In this document: piece after piece, positions 37,321 through 46,084 of the stretch
How positions within the stretch are numbered: the first letter of the stretch is position 1
Layout: each line of letters begins with the position of its first letter
From: Hydrogenophaga sp.
Lineage (GTDB): Bacteria > Pseudomonadota > Gammaproteobacteria > Burkholderiales > Burkholderiaceae_C
Direction: 5' to 3'
DNA: 64,000 nucleotides
Assembly (NCBI GenBank): GCA_030682835.1
Contig: JAUXNG010000063.1
Location: 44,094 to 108,093 of the forward strand
Made by a program: the position numbers and the translations under genes
Notes under the pieces: generated by a model
Database searches by the model: none
What the model was told of the DNA's origin: nothing
Seen by the model: the letters and a program-made list of their open reading frames with translations, nothing else

Positions 37321-37415
37321 GGGATGAGACACCCCGCCGCGCTGCGCGCGACCCCCTCAAGGGGGCGACACCAGCCGTCTGGCAAAGCCAGTCCGGCGGT
37401 GTCTCTGGGGTGATC
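37318..37415 (+). repeat. Dispersed stop-proximal repeat (copy 6)
   Basis: CCGCCGCGCTGCGCGCGACCCCCTCAAGGGGG followed by a CGTCTGGCAAAGCCAGTCCGGCG hairpin after the MoaD-like stop. Confidence 0.6.
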
Positions 37416-37461
37416 CGTTCGCCCCGGTCCTGATCATTGTTCACGAGCTTGAAAACCTGAC

Positions 37462-37761
37462 ATGCAATCGAGCTACGCCGAATCGTTTGAACGCGACATG
37501 GGCTGCACTGAGGCCGAGTGGTTGGGCTGGCTGCCCGCGGCCATCGGCACCTGCCCCTGGACACTGGACGGTGCGAGCGCCACGGTCGAGATCGGTGGGG
37601 GCGCGCTGCAGCTTCGCTGGCAGGCGATGCCGCCGCGCGTGATCGCGCTCATGCGCATGCCGGTGCTGCGGGTGGGTTTTGCCTTCAGCGGGCTGGACGA
37701 GGCACAGCGGTACGCCTTCATGAAGCGCTTCGACCTCTACATGCAGCGCGGCGGCGGCTGA
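37462..37761 (+). CDS. Hypothetical protein (aor-linked)
   Basis: 99-aa ORF, codirectional with aor genes; no family recognised. Confidence 0.6.
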   Translation: MQSSYAESFERDMGCTEAEWLGWLPAAIGTCPWTLDGASATVEIGGGALQLRWQAMPPRVIALMRMPVLRVGFAFSGLDEAQRYAFMKRFDLYMQRGGG

Positions 37762-37787
37762 TGCGCCGCACGCCTGCGCCGAGGCAC

Positions 37788-38138
37788 TCAGGCGCTGATG
37801 CGCGGCCGGCGCCAGCCAAGCACTGTGTAGACCAGCACGGCGGAGGCCACCAGCCCCACGCCGTAGACCAGCGCAATCAGGAACCAGTCGGCTGGTCCGC
37901 CGGCGTCGGTGAAGCCCGAGGACGAGACCTTGGCCATGATCACCAGCGCTACGACGCCGCCGAACAGGCCCAACACTTCTGACCACACCAGGCGGCGTGA
38001 CACGATGCCGCGTTCGCGCACCACCAGCGCCACGAACGCCACGGCAGCGATCACGCCCGCGGCGATCATCACCCACAGCCAGAAGCCCAGCATTTCCTGG
38101 AACACCGAGAGGAAGACGAGAGGGTCAAGTTCTTTCAT
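37788..38138 (-). CDS. Small membrane protein (DUF5368-like)
   Basis: Three hydrophobic segments; SQR-adjacent, VFQEMLGFWLWVMIAAG. Confidence 0.55.
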   Translation of the reverse strand: MKELDPLVFLSVFQEMLGFWLWVMIAAGVIAAVAFVALVVRERGIVSRRLVWSEVLGLFGGVVALVIMAKVSSSGFTDAGGPADWFLIALVYGVGLVASAVLVYTVLGWRRPRISA

Positions 38139-38156
38139 GGGTTTCTCCTTGTCGGG

Positions 38157-39500
38157 TCAGGCGCGGCCGCGCAGCATGCTCATGTAGGTGGGTTTCAGCG
38201 CCATGGTTTTCATGACCCAGCTGATCCACAGTTCTTCCAGCGGCGCGATGACGCCCGGAAAAGACATGATGAGGTTGTCCTTGTAGTCGAACTCGATCAG
38301 CATGGCCTGGCCCAGCCGCGTGATGAGCGGGCATGAGGTGTAGCCGTTGTAGACCTCGTTCGAGGCTTTGCCGGTGATGTCGCCCACCAGGTGCGACAGC
38401 GCCACCGGCACCTGCCATTTCACGCTGGCAGCGGTCTTGCCTTTGGGCACCCCCGCGATGTCGCCCACGCCGAACACGTTGGGGTAGCGCTTGTGGCGCA
38501 GCGTGTCGCGGTCCACTTCCATCCAGCCGTCGGCGGCGAACACGCCCTCGGTCCAGGGCAGCGGGCTGTTGCGCACCACTTCGGGCGCGCGCATAGGTGG
38601 CACCACGTTGATGAAGTCGTAGCCTTGCTCGGCCGTGCCGATGGGGGTGGTGTAGGTGGCCACGCGCCGGTCCAGGTCGATGGCGGTGAGCACATGTTCG
38701 GGGCGCACCTTGATGTCGCGGTCCTGGAACAGCATGCGCACTTTCTCGGCCACGATGGGCACGCCGAACAGCGTCTTGCCCTGTGCCATGTAGTGGAGCT
38801 CGGCCTTGCCGCGGTTGCCGCGGCGGCGCAGGTGGTCGTCAGAGATGAAGGTGTACTTGAGCGGTGCACCCGCGCACTTCATTTCGCCGAGCGGGCGCCC
38901 GAACACCCCCACGCCGCCGGTGTCGGCGAAGCGCGAGAGCGCGCCCCAGGTGGCGCTGGCGGCCTGCGGGCTGTGGTAGATGCTGCCCAGCCCGTTTTCG
39001 CCGATGCGTGACGTGTCCATGCCGGCGATAGCGCCGTAGTTCAGCTCCAGGCCGGTGGCGACGATCAGGAAGTCGTAGGGCACAAGCTTGCCGCTGGCGG
39101 TGACCACCTTGCGTCCCTCCGGATCGATCTCGGCAGCGCCCTCGTTGATGAGGGTCGTGCCCGCGGGCATGTAGTCGCGAGTGGTCGACACCACGTAAGA
39201 CTGCGGCTTGATGCCCCCGGCCACCAGGGTGAAGCCGGGCTGGTAGTAGTGTTCCTTGCGCCCGTCGATCACGGTGACAGTGGCGCCTTGCAGGGAGCTG
39301 GCCAGGCGGGACGCCGCGGCCAGTCCCGCCGCGCCACCGCCCACAATGACGATGCGCGCCGAGGTTTTCACGGTGCTGGCCAGCGCCGCGGGTGCGGGGG
39401 CCAGCGTGCTGCCGAGCGCGGCAGCGCCCACGCCGGTGAGGAACCGCCGGCGGGCGGCCTGTTGCGGCGTGCTGGCCGCGAGCTTGGGGAAGTCTGGCAT
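38157..39500 (-). CDS. Sulfide:quinone oxidoreductase-like FAD flavoprotein, Tat-exported
   Basis: Tat motif RRRFLTGVG; IVGGGAAGLAAASRL; YYQPGFTLVAGG; KCAGAPLKY. Confidence 0.82.
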   Translation of the reverse strand: MPDFPKLAASTPQQAARRRFLTGVGAAALGSTLAPAPAALASTVKTSARIVIVGGGAAGLAAASRLASSLQGATVTVIDGRKEHYYQPGFTLVAGGIKPQSYVVSTTRDYMPAGTTLINEGAAEIDPEGRKVVTASGKLVPYDFLIVATGLELNYGAIAGMDTSRIGENGLGSIYHSPQAASATWGALSRFADTGGVGVFGRPLGEMKCAGAPLKYTFISDDHLRRRGNRGKAELHYMAQGKTLFGVPIVAEKVRMLFQDRDIKVRPEHVLTAIDLDRRVATYTTPIGTAEQGYDFINVVPPMRAPEVVRNSPLPWTEGVFAADGWMEVDRDTLRHKRYPNVFGVGDIAGVPKGKTAASVKWQVPVALSHLVGDITGKASNEVYNGYTSCPLITRLGQAMLIEFDYKDNLIMSFPGVIAPLEELWISWVMKTMALKPTYMSMLRGRA

Positions 39501-39552
39501 GTGTGTCTCCTGGTTCTCGTCGGCCAGGCTGCGCGCCTTGCGCCACCCGGTA

Positions 39553-39566
39553 TACCCCCGTGGGTA
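39553..39566. promoter_or_regulatory. Dyad TACCC-CCGT-GGGTA (CsoR/CstR-operator-like)
   Basis: Perfect 5-bp arms, about 53 bp upstream of the SQR-like gene. Confidence 0.5.
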
Positions 39567-39598
39567 ACGCACTGTAAGTTCCAGGCCCGGTTCGCACC

Positions 39599-39612
39599 TT
39601 GATATTTCTCAA
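39599..39612. promoter_or_regulatory. FNR/ANR-like box TTGATATTTCTCAA
   Basis: 9/10 match to TTGAT-N4-ATCAA in the SQR/nsrR divergent region. Confidence 0.5.
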
Positions 39613-39759
39613 GGGTGGCGCGCGCGCTCGCGGTGGGACCGGCCTGCCCGCAACAGCTCCAGGCGCTGCATTTCAGCCGTGCGGGGGCTTTGCGGGCCTT
39701 CTTTTGCCGGTACAGTGAACGTCCAGGACACTGCCTGCTGTTCAACAGACGAAGACCCG

Positions 39760-40314
39760 ATGCGACTCACCCAATGGACCGACTACAGCCTGCGTGTGCT
39801 GATGTACTGCGCTGCCTGCGAAGGGCGGCAGTTCCCGCCCACGGTGAGCGAAATTGCCGAGGCGCACGGCATTTCGCGCAGCCACCTCACCAAGATCGTG
39901 ATGATCCTGGCATCGTGCGGCTGGATCGCCACCACGCGCGGGCGTGGCGGCGGCCTGCGGCTGCTGCAGTCGGCCAATCGGCTCACGCTGGGCGAGATCG
40001 TGCGCCAGACCGAAACCGACGTCGCGCTGGTGGAGTGCTTTGACCGCGACACCAACACCTGCCGGCTCGACGGTTACTGCCGGCTGAAGGGGGCGCTGTT
40101 CAACGCCAGGAAAGCGTTTTTTGATGTGCTCGACGGCATCACGCTGGCCGACCTGCTCACCCCGGTGGCCACCAAGTCGGCGCACGCCGGGCTGTTGCCC
40201 CACCTGATTCCGATCCAGTTCGCCTCGCTGAAGATGCCGAAGCAGGCGCCTGCCGAGGTGGCGGCTGCGGCACCGGCCAGGCGTCCGTCGCGCGTGCGCA
40301 AGACCGGAATCTGA
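39760..40314 (+). CDS. nsrR: Rrf2-family transcriptional regulator NsrR
   Basis: MRLTQWTDYSLRVLMYCA, C..CRLDGYC cluster cysteines, nos context. Confidence 0.87.
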   Translation: MRLTQWTDYSLRVLMYCAACEGRQFPPTVSEIAEAHGISRSHLTKIVMILASCGWIATTRGRGGGLRLLQSANRLTLGEIVRQTETDVALVECFDRDTNTCRLDGYCRLKGALFNARKAFFDVLDGITLADLLTPVATKSAHAGLLPHLIPIQFASLKMPKQAPAEVAAAAPARRPSRVRKTGI

Positions 40315-40368
40315 ACCACGCGCCGCGATCCGGGCCTTCAGGCCACTGCCCAGAGCGAGCAGACCCGG

Positions 40369-41364
40369 CTAGGCCCAGCGTCCCTTGGACCACACCCGGT
40401 CGTCGGCATCCACGATCAGGCTGTCCACGCCCTTCAGCGGCGAGAGCAGGCGGCGCCCGGCCGCGGCACCGGCCACCATCACGGCGGCTCCCAGGCCGTT
40501 GACGGCCTCGGTGTGCCGCGACACCGTTACCACGCCGCGCACGCCGCGGCTGGGCATGCCGGTGGCCGGGTCCAGCAGGTGGTGGTAGCGGCGCCCCTCG
40601 TGTTCAAAGCAGCGCTCGTAGTCGCCCGAGGACGCCACGCAGGCGTCGCTGACCCGCAGGGTGGTGAGCAGGCGCCCCGGTGCACGCGGGTCGCGAATGC
40701 CCACGCGCCAGTCCTGCCCCTGAAGCTGACCGCGGGTGAGCACGTCCCCGCCGCCGTTGATCATGGCGTTGTGCACGCCGTGCCGCTCCAGCACCTGCAT
40801 GCCCGCCCGGAGAATCGGCAGTTTGGCCACACCGCCGAGGTCCAGGCGCATGCCCGCCCGGCGCAGCGCCACTTCGCCCCTCGCAGGCCGGATGGACACG
40901 TCGCCGAAGGCCACCAGCTGGCGTTCTCGGTGCAGGGCCTGCGCGCTGGGAATGCGGGTGTTCAGCGGGTCAAACGACCAGCCCTGGTAGGCACCCACCG
41001 TGATGTCGAACGCGCCCTCGCTGAGGCGGTACAGGGCCTGGGCTCTTTCCAGCACGGCCAGCAGTTCGGGCGTGGCCTGCACAGGGCCCTGGCCGGCACG
41101 GCGGTGCAGCGCACCCAGCAGGCTGTCGGCCCGGTGGTGGCTCAACATGCGTTCCAGCCGGTGCATCTCGGCGTACGCCGCCTGCACGGCGGCTGTGGTG
41201 GCGGCGGGGCTGCCCTGCGCCACGATGTCGACGCGTGTGCCCATCAGCACGCGCGAAGCGCGGTGCACGTCTGAGCCGGCCATGGCCGGGGGCAACCCCA
41301 GGCCGGTCACGAGCAGCCCGCCCAGACCGGCCAGACACTGTCGGCGTTGCAGCGGGAAGCTCAT
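40369..41364 (-). CDS. apbE: FAD:protein FMN transferase (ApbE/NosX)
   Basis: MGTRVDIVAQG, GAFDITVGAYQGW, INGGGDV, DPATGMPSRGVRGVTV motifs. Confidence 0.88.
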   Translation of the reverse strand: MSFPLQRRQCLAGLGGLLVTGLGLPPAMAGSDVHRASRVLMGTRVDIVAQGSPAATTAAVQAAYAEMHRLERMLSHHRADSLLGALHRRAGQGPVQATPELLAVLERAQALYRLSEGAFDITVGAYQGWSFDPLNTRIPSAQALHRERQLVAFGDVSIRPARGEVALRRAGMRLDLGGVAKLPILRAGMQVLERHGVHNAMINGGGDVLTRGQLQGQDWRVGIRDPRAPGRLLTTLRVSDACVASSGDYERCFEHEGRRYHHLLDPATGMPSRGVRGVVTVSRHTEAVNGLGAAVMVAGAAAGRRLLSPLKGVDSLIVDADDRVWSKGRWA

Positions 41365-41379
41365 GGTGCGCCCGCTGCT

Positions 41380-41775
41380 TCAGATCGACTGGGCCACCAT
41401 GAAGTCCACCGCGGCCTTGACGTCGTCATCCGTCAGGGCACTGCCGCCACCGCGCGCGGGCATCATGCCCTTGGCACCGGTGAAGCCTTCGATGGAGTGC
41501 TTGTAGAGCGTGTCGTTGCCCTGGGCGATACGCGGGCCCCAGTCGGCCTTGTCGCCAGGCTTTGGCGCGCCGGCCACGCCCGCGGCGTGGCACATGGCAC
41601 ACACGGAGTTGTAGACCTTTTTGCCCACCACGTTTTCGGCCACAGGTGCGGGTGCAGGCGCGGCAGCGGCCGGTGCGGGCGCTGGTGATGCCGCGGTGGT
41701 GGCGGGGGCCTTGTCGCCGCAGGCCGCCAGGGCCGCGCTGAAGCCCACGATGAGGAGAAGTTGCCGGGTGTTCAT
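41380..41775 (-). CDS. c-type cytochrome (c5-like lipoprotein)
   Basis: Lipobox AACG, Ala/Pro linker, CAMCH heme motif, MMPARGG. Confidence 0.88.
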   Translation of the reverse strand: MNTRQLLLIVGFSAALAACGDKAPATTAASPAPAPAAAAPAPAPVAENVVGKKVYNSVCAMCHAAGVAGAPKPGDKADWGPRIAQGNDTLYKHSIEGFTGAKGMMPARGGGSALTDDDVKAAVDFMVAQSI

Positions 41776-41851
41776 GCGGATTCCTTGGATGGAGGTTGAA
41801 TGGATGGGTATCATTTTAATATTCATTCGATGTGTATATATTCGGCATTTG

Positions 41852-41865
41852 TTGACCCATGTCAC
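41852..41865. promoter_or_regulatory. FNR/DNR-like box TTGACCCATGTCAC
   Basis: 9/10 match to TTGAC-N4-GTCAA upstream of the cytochrome c gene. Confidence 0.5.
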
Positions 41866-41878
41866 GCGCTGTGGCGCA

Positions 41879-42499
41879 TCAGGGGTGGCTGTGGTGCGCA
41901 TGGGGGGCCAGTTGTTGCAGTGCCGCTGGCAGTCCTTTGCGCAGGGTCTCGGCGTGCAGCCATTCGCCCCCTTCCTGCGCGGCAAAGCGGCGCGCCTGGT
42001 TCAGGGAGGCAAAAGCGGGCAGGTTGCCCGAGCGCATGGGACCCATGCGGCTGGAGCCGTGCACGTACCAGGCGGTGTCGGCCGGTACCCATGCGCCGGT
42101 GTCCAGGTCAGTGACGTACGAGGTCAGAATGGTGTCGGCGCTCTGGCCGGGCGTGTAGCGCGTCACCTGCTGGAGGTAGAGGAACAGGTTCAGGGACGAG
42201 TCGAGGTACTGCACGTCGCCGTTGCTGAAGATCACCTGGGCCGCCCAGCGGCGCTGGCGGGCGGGGTACATGCCGCACACGGGGCAGCGGGCTTGCGCCG
42301 GTACCTCGCGAGGGGCGTCTACCGGCAGGCCAGAGGCGGGGTCGTGGGCGAAGGTGGGTGCTGTCACGCACAGGTCGTCGGGCACCTCTGCCGCCGGGCG
42401 GGACGGTGGGCCGAAGCCGCCGGCCCGGTAAGCCCATGCGGCCAGGCCACCGCTGCCACCGAGCAGCAGCCAGCCCATGACGGTGCGGCGCGAGGACAT
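41879..42499 (-). CDS. NosL-like copper chaperone (paralog 2)
   Basis: CPVCGMYPA metal site, WYVHGSSRMGPMRSGNLPAF. Confidence 0.8.
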   Translation of the reverse strand: MSSRRTVMGWLLLGGSGGLAAWAYRAGGFGPPSRPAAEVPDDLCVTAPTFAHDPASGLPVDAPREVPAQARCPVCGMYPARQRRWAAQVIFSNGDVQYLDSSLNLFLYLQQVTRYTPGQSADTILTSYVTDLDTGAWVPADTAWYVHGSSRMGPMRSGNLPAFASLNQARRFAAQEGGEWLHAETLRKGLPAALQQLAPHAHHSHP

Positions 42500-42509
42500 C
42501 AGATGCACA

Positions 42510-43055
42510 TCACATGCGGGTGTCGTGCAGCGCGCCACCGCTCAGGTCGACCAGATCGGGGCGGATGTCGGCAAACCGGACGGCGCGCCCGCCGTGCGCC
42601 TGCACGAAGCTCTGCGCGCCCGCCTCGGTGGCGAAGCTGGCTGCAGTGGGGCCCATGGAGCCGTGGCGCCGGCTGCCGAGCACGTAGACGGCGGTGCGTG
42701 CGTCGATCCAGTGGCCCTGGGGCTGGTCCCAGTCGGCCAGGGCCATGTCCTGCACGTAGGCGCTGATCACGGGGCGGACCTGCTCGGGTGCGACCAGCGT
42801 GGCGAGCAGCTCCATCGAATCGCAGAACCACTGCACCTCGGCCACGTTGGCGTAGCGGATCTGGCCCTTGGGGCCCGGGTAGTCGGCCAGCAGCATGCCG
42901 TCGAGCGAGCAGCTGACCTGTGGGCCGAGTTCGGCTGGAGCGGCTGAAGCGGCGTCACCGCTCTGCCCGCAGCCCAGCAGGCTGAGGGTGGCCAGGCCCG
43001 CGCAGCCGCACAGCAGGCGGCGACGGCTCAGGGGTAGGGTGGAATCGGTGTTCAT
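42510..43055 (-). CDS. nosL: NosL copper chaperone lipoprotein
   Basis: LLGCGQ lipobox, CSLDGMLLADYPGPKGQI, YVLGSRRHGSMGPTA. Confidence 0.85.
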   Translation of the reverse strand: MNTDSTLPLSRRRLLCGCAGLATLSLLGCGQSGDAASAAPAELGPQVSCSLDGMLLADYPGPKGQIRYANVAEVQWFCDSMELLATLVAPEQVRPVISAYVQDMALADWDQPQGHWIDARTAVYVLGSRRHGSMGPTAASFATEAGAQSFVQAHGGRAVRFADIRPDLVDLSGGALHDTRM

Positions 43056-43879
43056 GGTTTGAATCTCCAGGAAGCCAGGGCGAGAGGGACGACGATCCAG
43101 GCCAGCATGGCCGTGGTGAGCCAGCTCAGCTGGCCAAGGGCCGGCGGCAGGATGCTGGCCAGGCCATACAGGCGGCGCACGTCGTCAAGCGAGAACACGT
43201 TGAGGATGCGGAAGATGTCGGCCGGGTTCAGCAGCAGCAGGTAGGCCAGCAGGTCGCCGCCGAACTGGCCGCCGGTGGCCACCAGCAGGCCCAGCAGCAA
43301 CAGGTCGAACACCAGCACCATGGCGAACCACAGCGCAATGGCCAGGCCCGAGGCGCGCGTGCGGTCGCGGGCCAGCACGGACAGCAGCACCGCCAGGCTC
43401 AGGAAGGCCAGGCCCAGCAGCACCGAGCTGATCACGAAACCCCCGTAGTGGTACAGGCCGCCCCAGCTGAAGCGCTGGAACAGCAGCACCGCCACCAGCG
43501 CAAAGCCGGCCACGGTGGACAGCGTCAGCGCACCCGCCAGGCCCAGGTACTTGCCCAGCAGCAGTTCGAGCCGCGTGATGGGCAGGGCCAGCAGCAGGTC
43601 GAGCGAGCCGCGCTCGCGCTCGCCCACGATGGCGTCGAAGCCGAGCAGCAGCGCGATCAGCGGGATCAGGTAGATCACCAGGCTCACCAGGCTGGCAATG
43701 GTCAGCTCGATCGAGCGCGGCCCGATCTGGCCCTGCGCCGCCGAGCCGAAGTAGGTGATGAGCAGCGAGAACACGGTGAACACCAGCGCCACGGCCAGCA
43801 CCCAGCGGTTGCGCAGCCGGTCGCGGAATTCCTTGGCGGCCACGGCCTGAACCTGGCGCCATTGCAGTGAAACAGTCAT
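43052..43879 (-). CDS. nosY: NosY ABC-2 permease
   Basis: AAKEFRDRLRNRWVLAVALVFTVFSLLITYFG, FDAIVGERERGSLDLLLALPI. Confidence 0.92.
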   Translation of the reverse strand: MTVSLQWRQVQAVAAKEFRDRLRNRWVLAVALVFTVFSLLITYFGSAAQGQIGPRSIELTIASLVSLVIYLIPLIALLLGFDAIVGERERGSLDLLLALPITRLELLLGKYLGLAGALTLSTVAGFALVAVLLFQRFSWGGLYHYGGFVISSVLLGLAFLSLAVLLSVLARDRTRASGLAIALWFAMVLVFDLLLLGLLVATGGQFGGDLLAYLLLLNPADIFRILNVFSLDDVRRLYGLASILPPALGQLSWLTTAMLAWIVVPLALASWRFKP

Positions 43880-44820
43880 GGGGCTTCCCTCAGGCCGAAA
43901 TACACGTCTTCGAGCGACGGTTCCTGGATCTGCAGATCGCTCAGGCCGGCGCATGCCAGGTGCGCGAGCACCCGCATCTTGTGCTCGCGCGGGCAGCGCA
44001 GTTCCAGCCTGCCGGGCTCGCCCGCCTGCAGGGCCATGTCGACACCGGCGAGCGCTTCTGGCAGCGTGCGGGCCAGCGTCTGCAGCCGTTCGGGCGTGCC
44101 ATGCAGCTGGAACAGCAGGGGCATGCGCGAGCGCTCGCGCAGCGCCTGCACCGAGCCTTGCGCGCAGACGCGGCCGTTGCTGAGCATGGCCAGCGTGTCC
44201 ACACGCTGCTGCAGCTCGGCCAGGATGTGCGAGCTGATCACCAGCGTCACGCCCTGTGCGCGCAGCCGGTCGAGCTGCTCGTAGAAATCGCGGATGGCCG
44301 ACGGGTCGAGTCCAGTGGTGGGCTCGTCGAGCAGCAGCAGCTGCGGGCTGCCCAGCAAGGCCTGGGCAAAACCCAGCCGCTGGCGCATGCCCTTGGAGTA
44401 CTCCCGCACGGCCCGCGCGCCGGCGCGGGTCAGGCCCACGCGGTCGAGCAGCTCGGCGCACTGGGTCTGCGGCGCACCCTTCAGGCGGGCAAAGAAGCGC
44501 AGGGTCTCCAGGCCGGTGAGGTTGTCGTAGAGCACCAGGTTCTCGGGCAGGTAGCCCAGGGTGCGGCGCGTGGCCCGGAAGTCGGGACCATTGACCGCGC
44601 TGCCGTTCACCGTGATGCGTCCCTGGCTGGGCGTGATGAGGCCGAGCACGAGCTTGAACAGCGTGCTCTTGCCCGCGCCGTTGTGGCCGATCAGGCCGAA
44701 GAGCTGGCCGCGCGGCACGCGCAGGGTGACGTTGTCCAGCGCCAGCAGGGGCGCGCGGCGGCTGCCATAGGGTTTTGTGACGCCCTCCAGGTGCAGGGCT
44801 TCAGCGGAAATACTTGTCAC
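43876..44820 (-). CDS. nosF: NosF ABC ATPase
   Basis: GHNGAGKST, YSKGMRQRLGFAQALLG, LLLLDEPTTGLDP. Confidence 0.92.
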   Translation of the reverse strand: MTSISAEALHLEGVTKPYGSRRAPLLALDNVTLRVPRGQLFGLIGHNGAGKSTLFKLVLGLITPSQGRITVNGSAVNGPDFRATRRTLGYLPENLVLYDNLTGLETLRFFARLKGAPQTQCAELLDRVGLTRAGARAVREYSKGMRQRLGFAQALLGSPQLLLLDEPTTGLDPSAIRDFYEQLDRLRAQGVTLVISSHILAELQQRVDTLAMLSNGRVCAQGSVQALRERSRMPLLFQLHGTPERLQTLARTLPEALAGVDMALQAGEPGRLELRCPREHKMRVLAHLACAGLSDLQIQEPSLEDVYFGLREAP

Positions 44821-46084
44821 GCCAGGTGCTCCAGTCGGTGTGTGTTGGCGCCATGGCCGGGTGGGGGTCGATCACGCTGGGCACGCGCAGCACCGGGAAC
44901 TGGTGCCCCAGCACGCGCAGGGCCTGCACGGCCGGGCTGCCCAGCAGCAGCTGGATGGACGGGTGGCGCCACTGCAGGCGGTCCACCAGGTCGTTGGCTT
45001 CGTAGGGCAGGTCGCCGATGCCGTTGCCGTCGCGGTCCCAGCCCAGGTAGTTGCTCCAGTGGTTGCCCTGGCCGGGCTGCGGGTGGCCCCAGCGCTCGTC
45101 GCGGGCGCCCACGTAGCGCACCTGTTCGCGGTTGCCGATGAAGTCGTTGCCCACCACCTGGTTGCGCGTGGAGCCGGCCGAGAGGTGCACGCCGACGTGG
45201 TTGTCCACCACCAGGTTGCCGCGCAGGGTGACGTATTCGACGTCGTAGATGAACAGGCCACGGTTGTTGCCGGCGATCACGTTGTTCTCGATCACCGAGT
45301 CCTGCATGGTGCGCAGCATGATGCCGTGGTCGGAATTGCCCCAGGTGCGGTTGCCACGCACCACCTGGTCGCGCACCTCCATCAGGGCCAGACCACCGCG
45401 GTTGTAGTAGCTGTCGTTGTCTTCCCACACGTTGTGGTACGAGTTCATGTAGTGCGCGCCGTAGCGGCTGTGGTGCAGGCGGTTCGACCTGAACTCGGCG
45501 TGGTGCGAGACGTCCACATACAGCGCGTCGCGCACGAAGCTGATGTCGTTGTCGGTGATGCGGGCCCGCTGGGTGTTGTAGAGCTGGATGCCGTTGCCGC
45601 GCTGGGGCGAGTTGAAGTCGCGCAGGCCGGTGATGCGGTTGTGCTCGATGCGCACGTCGTCGGCCTTTTCGATCCACAGACCAAACAGGTTGTAGGTGAG
45701 GTCGCAGCGCCGGACCACGGTGCGGTGCGCGCCGGGCTGGATGTAGATGCCCGCGTGCTGCGCCTTCAGGCTGGTGCCCGAATCGCGCACGATCAGTCCT
45801 TCGATCAGCACATCGGGCGAGGCGACGCGGATGGTGTCTCCCTGCTGGCCACCGCTCAGGGTGGGGCGGTTGATGCCGCGCAGGGTCAAAGGTTTGTCGA
45901 TGCGCAGGTTCACGCGGTAGAAGCCGCGCGCCACCTCCACCACGTCGCCAGCCGCCGCCTGTGCCACCGCGGCCTGGATGTCGCCGCCCGGCTCCACCCG
46001 CCACACGGCGGACCAGGCGGGCAGTGCCAGCGCGAGCCAGCACAGGCCAGCCAGCCAGCGGGACCCGTTGCGCTGCATCGTCAT
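44801..46084 (-). CDS. nosD: NosD periplasmic copper-insertion protein
   Basis: Parallel beta-helix repeats (NVIAGNNRGLFIYDVEYVTLRGNLVVDN). Confidence 0.93.
   Translation of the reverse strand: MTMQRNGSRWLAGLCWLALALPAWSAVWRVEPGGDIQAAVAQAAAGDVVEVARGFYRVNLRIDKPLTLRGINRPTLSGGQQGDTIRVASPDVLIEGLIVRDSGTSLKAQHAGIYIQPGAHRTVVRRCDLTYNLFGLWIEKADDVRIEHNRITGLRDFNSPQRGNGIQLYNTQRARITDNDISFVRDALYVDVSHHAEFRSNRLHHSRYGAHYMNSYHNVWEDNDSYYNRGGLALMEVRDQVVRGNRTWGNSDHGIMLRTMQDSVIENNVIAGNNRGLFIYDVEYVTLRGNLVVDNHVGVHLSAGSTRNQVVGNDFIGNREQVRYVGARDERWGHPQPGQGNHWSNYLGWDRDGNGIGDLPYEANDLVDRLQWRHPSIQLLLGSPAVQALRVLGHQFPVLRVPSVIDPHPAMAPTHTDWSTWRDKYFR

Noticed and set aside
41808-41832. Possible NsrR site in GGGTATCATTTTAATATTCATTC
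   Set aside because: Only about half of the positions match the NsrR consensus; not reported as an operator.
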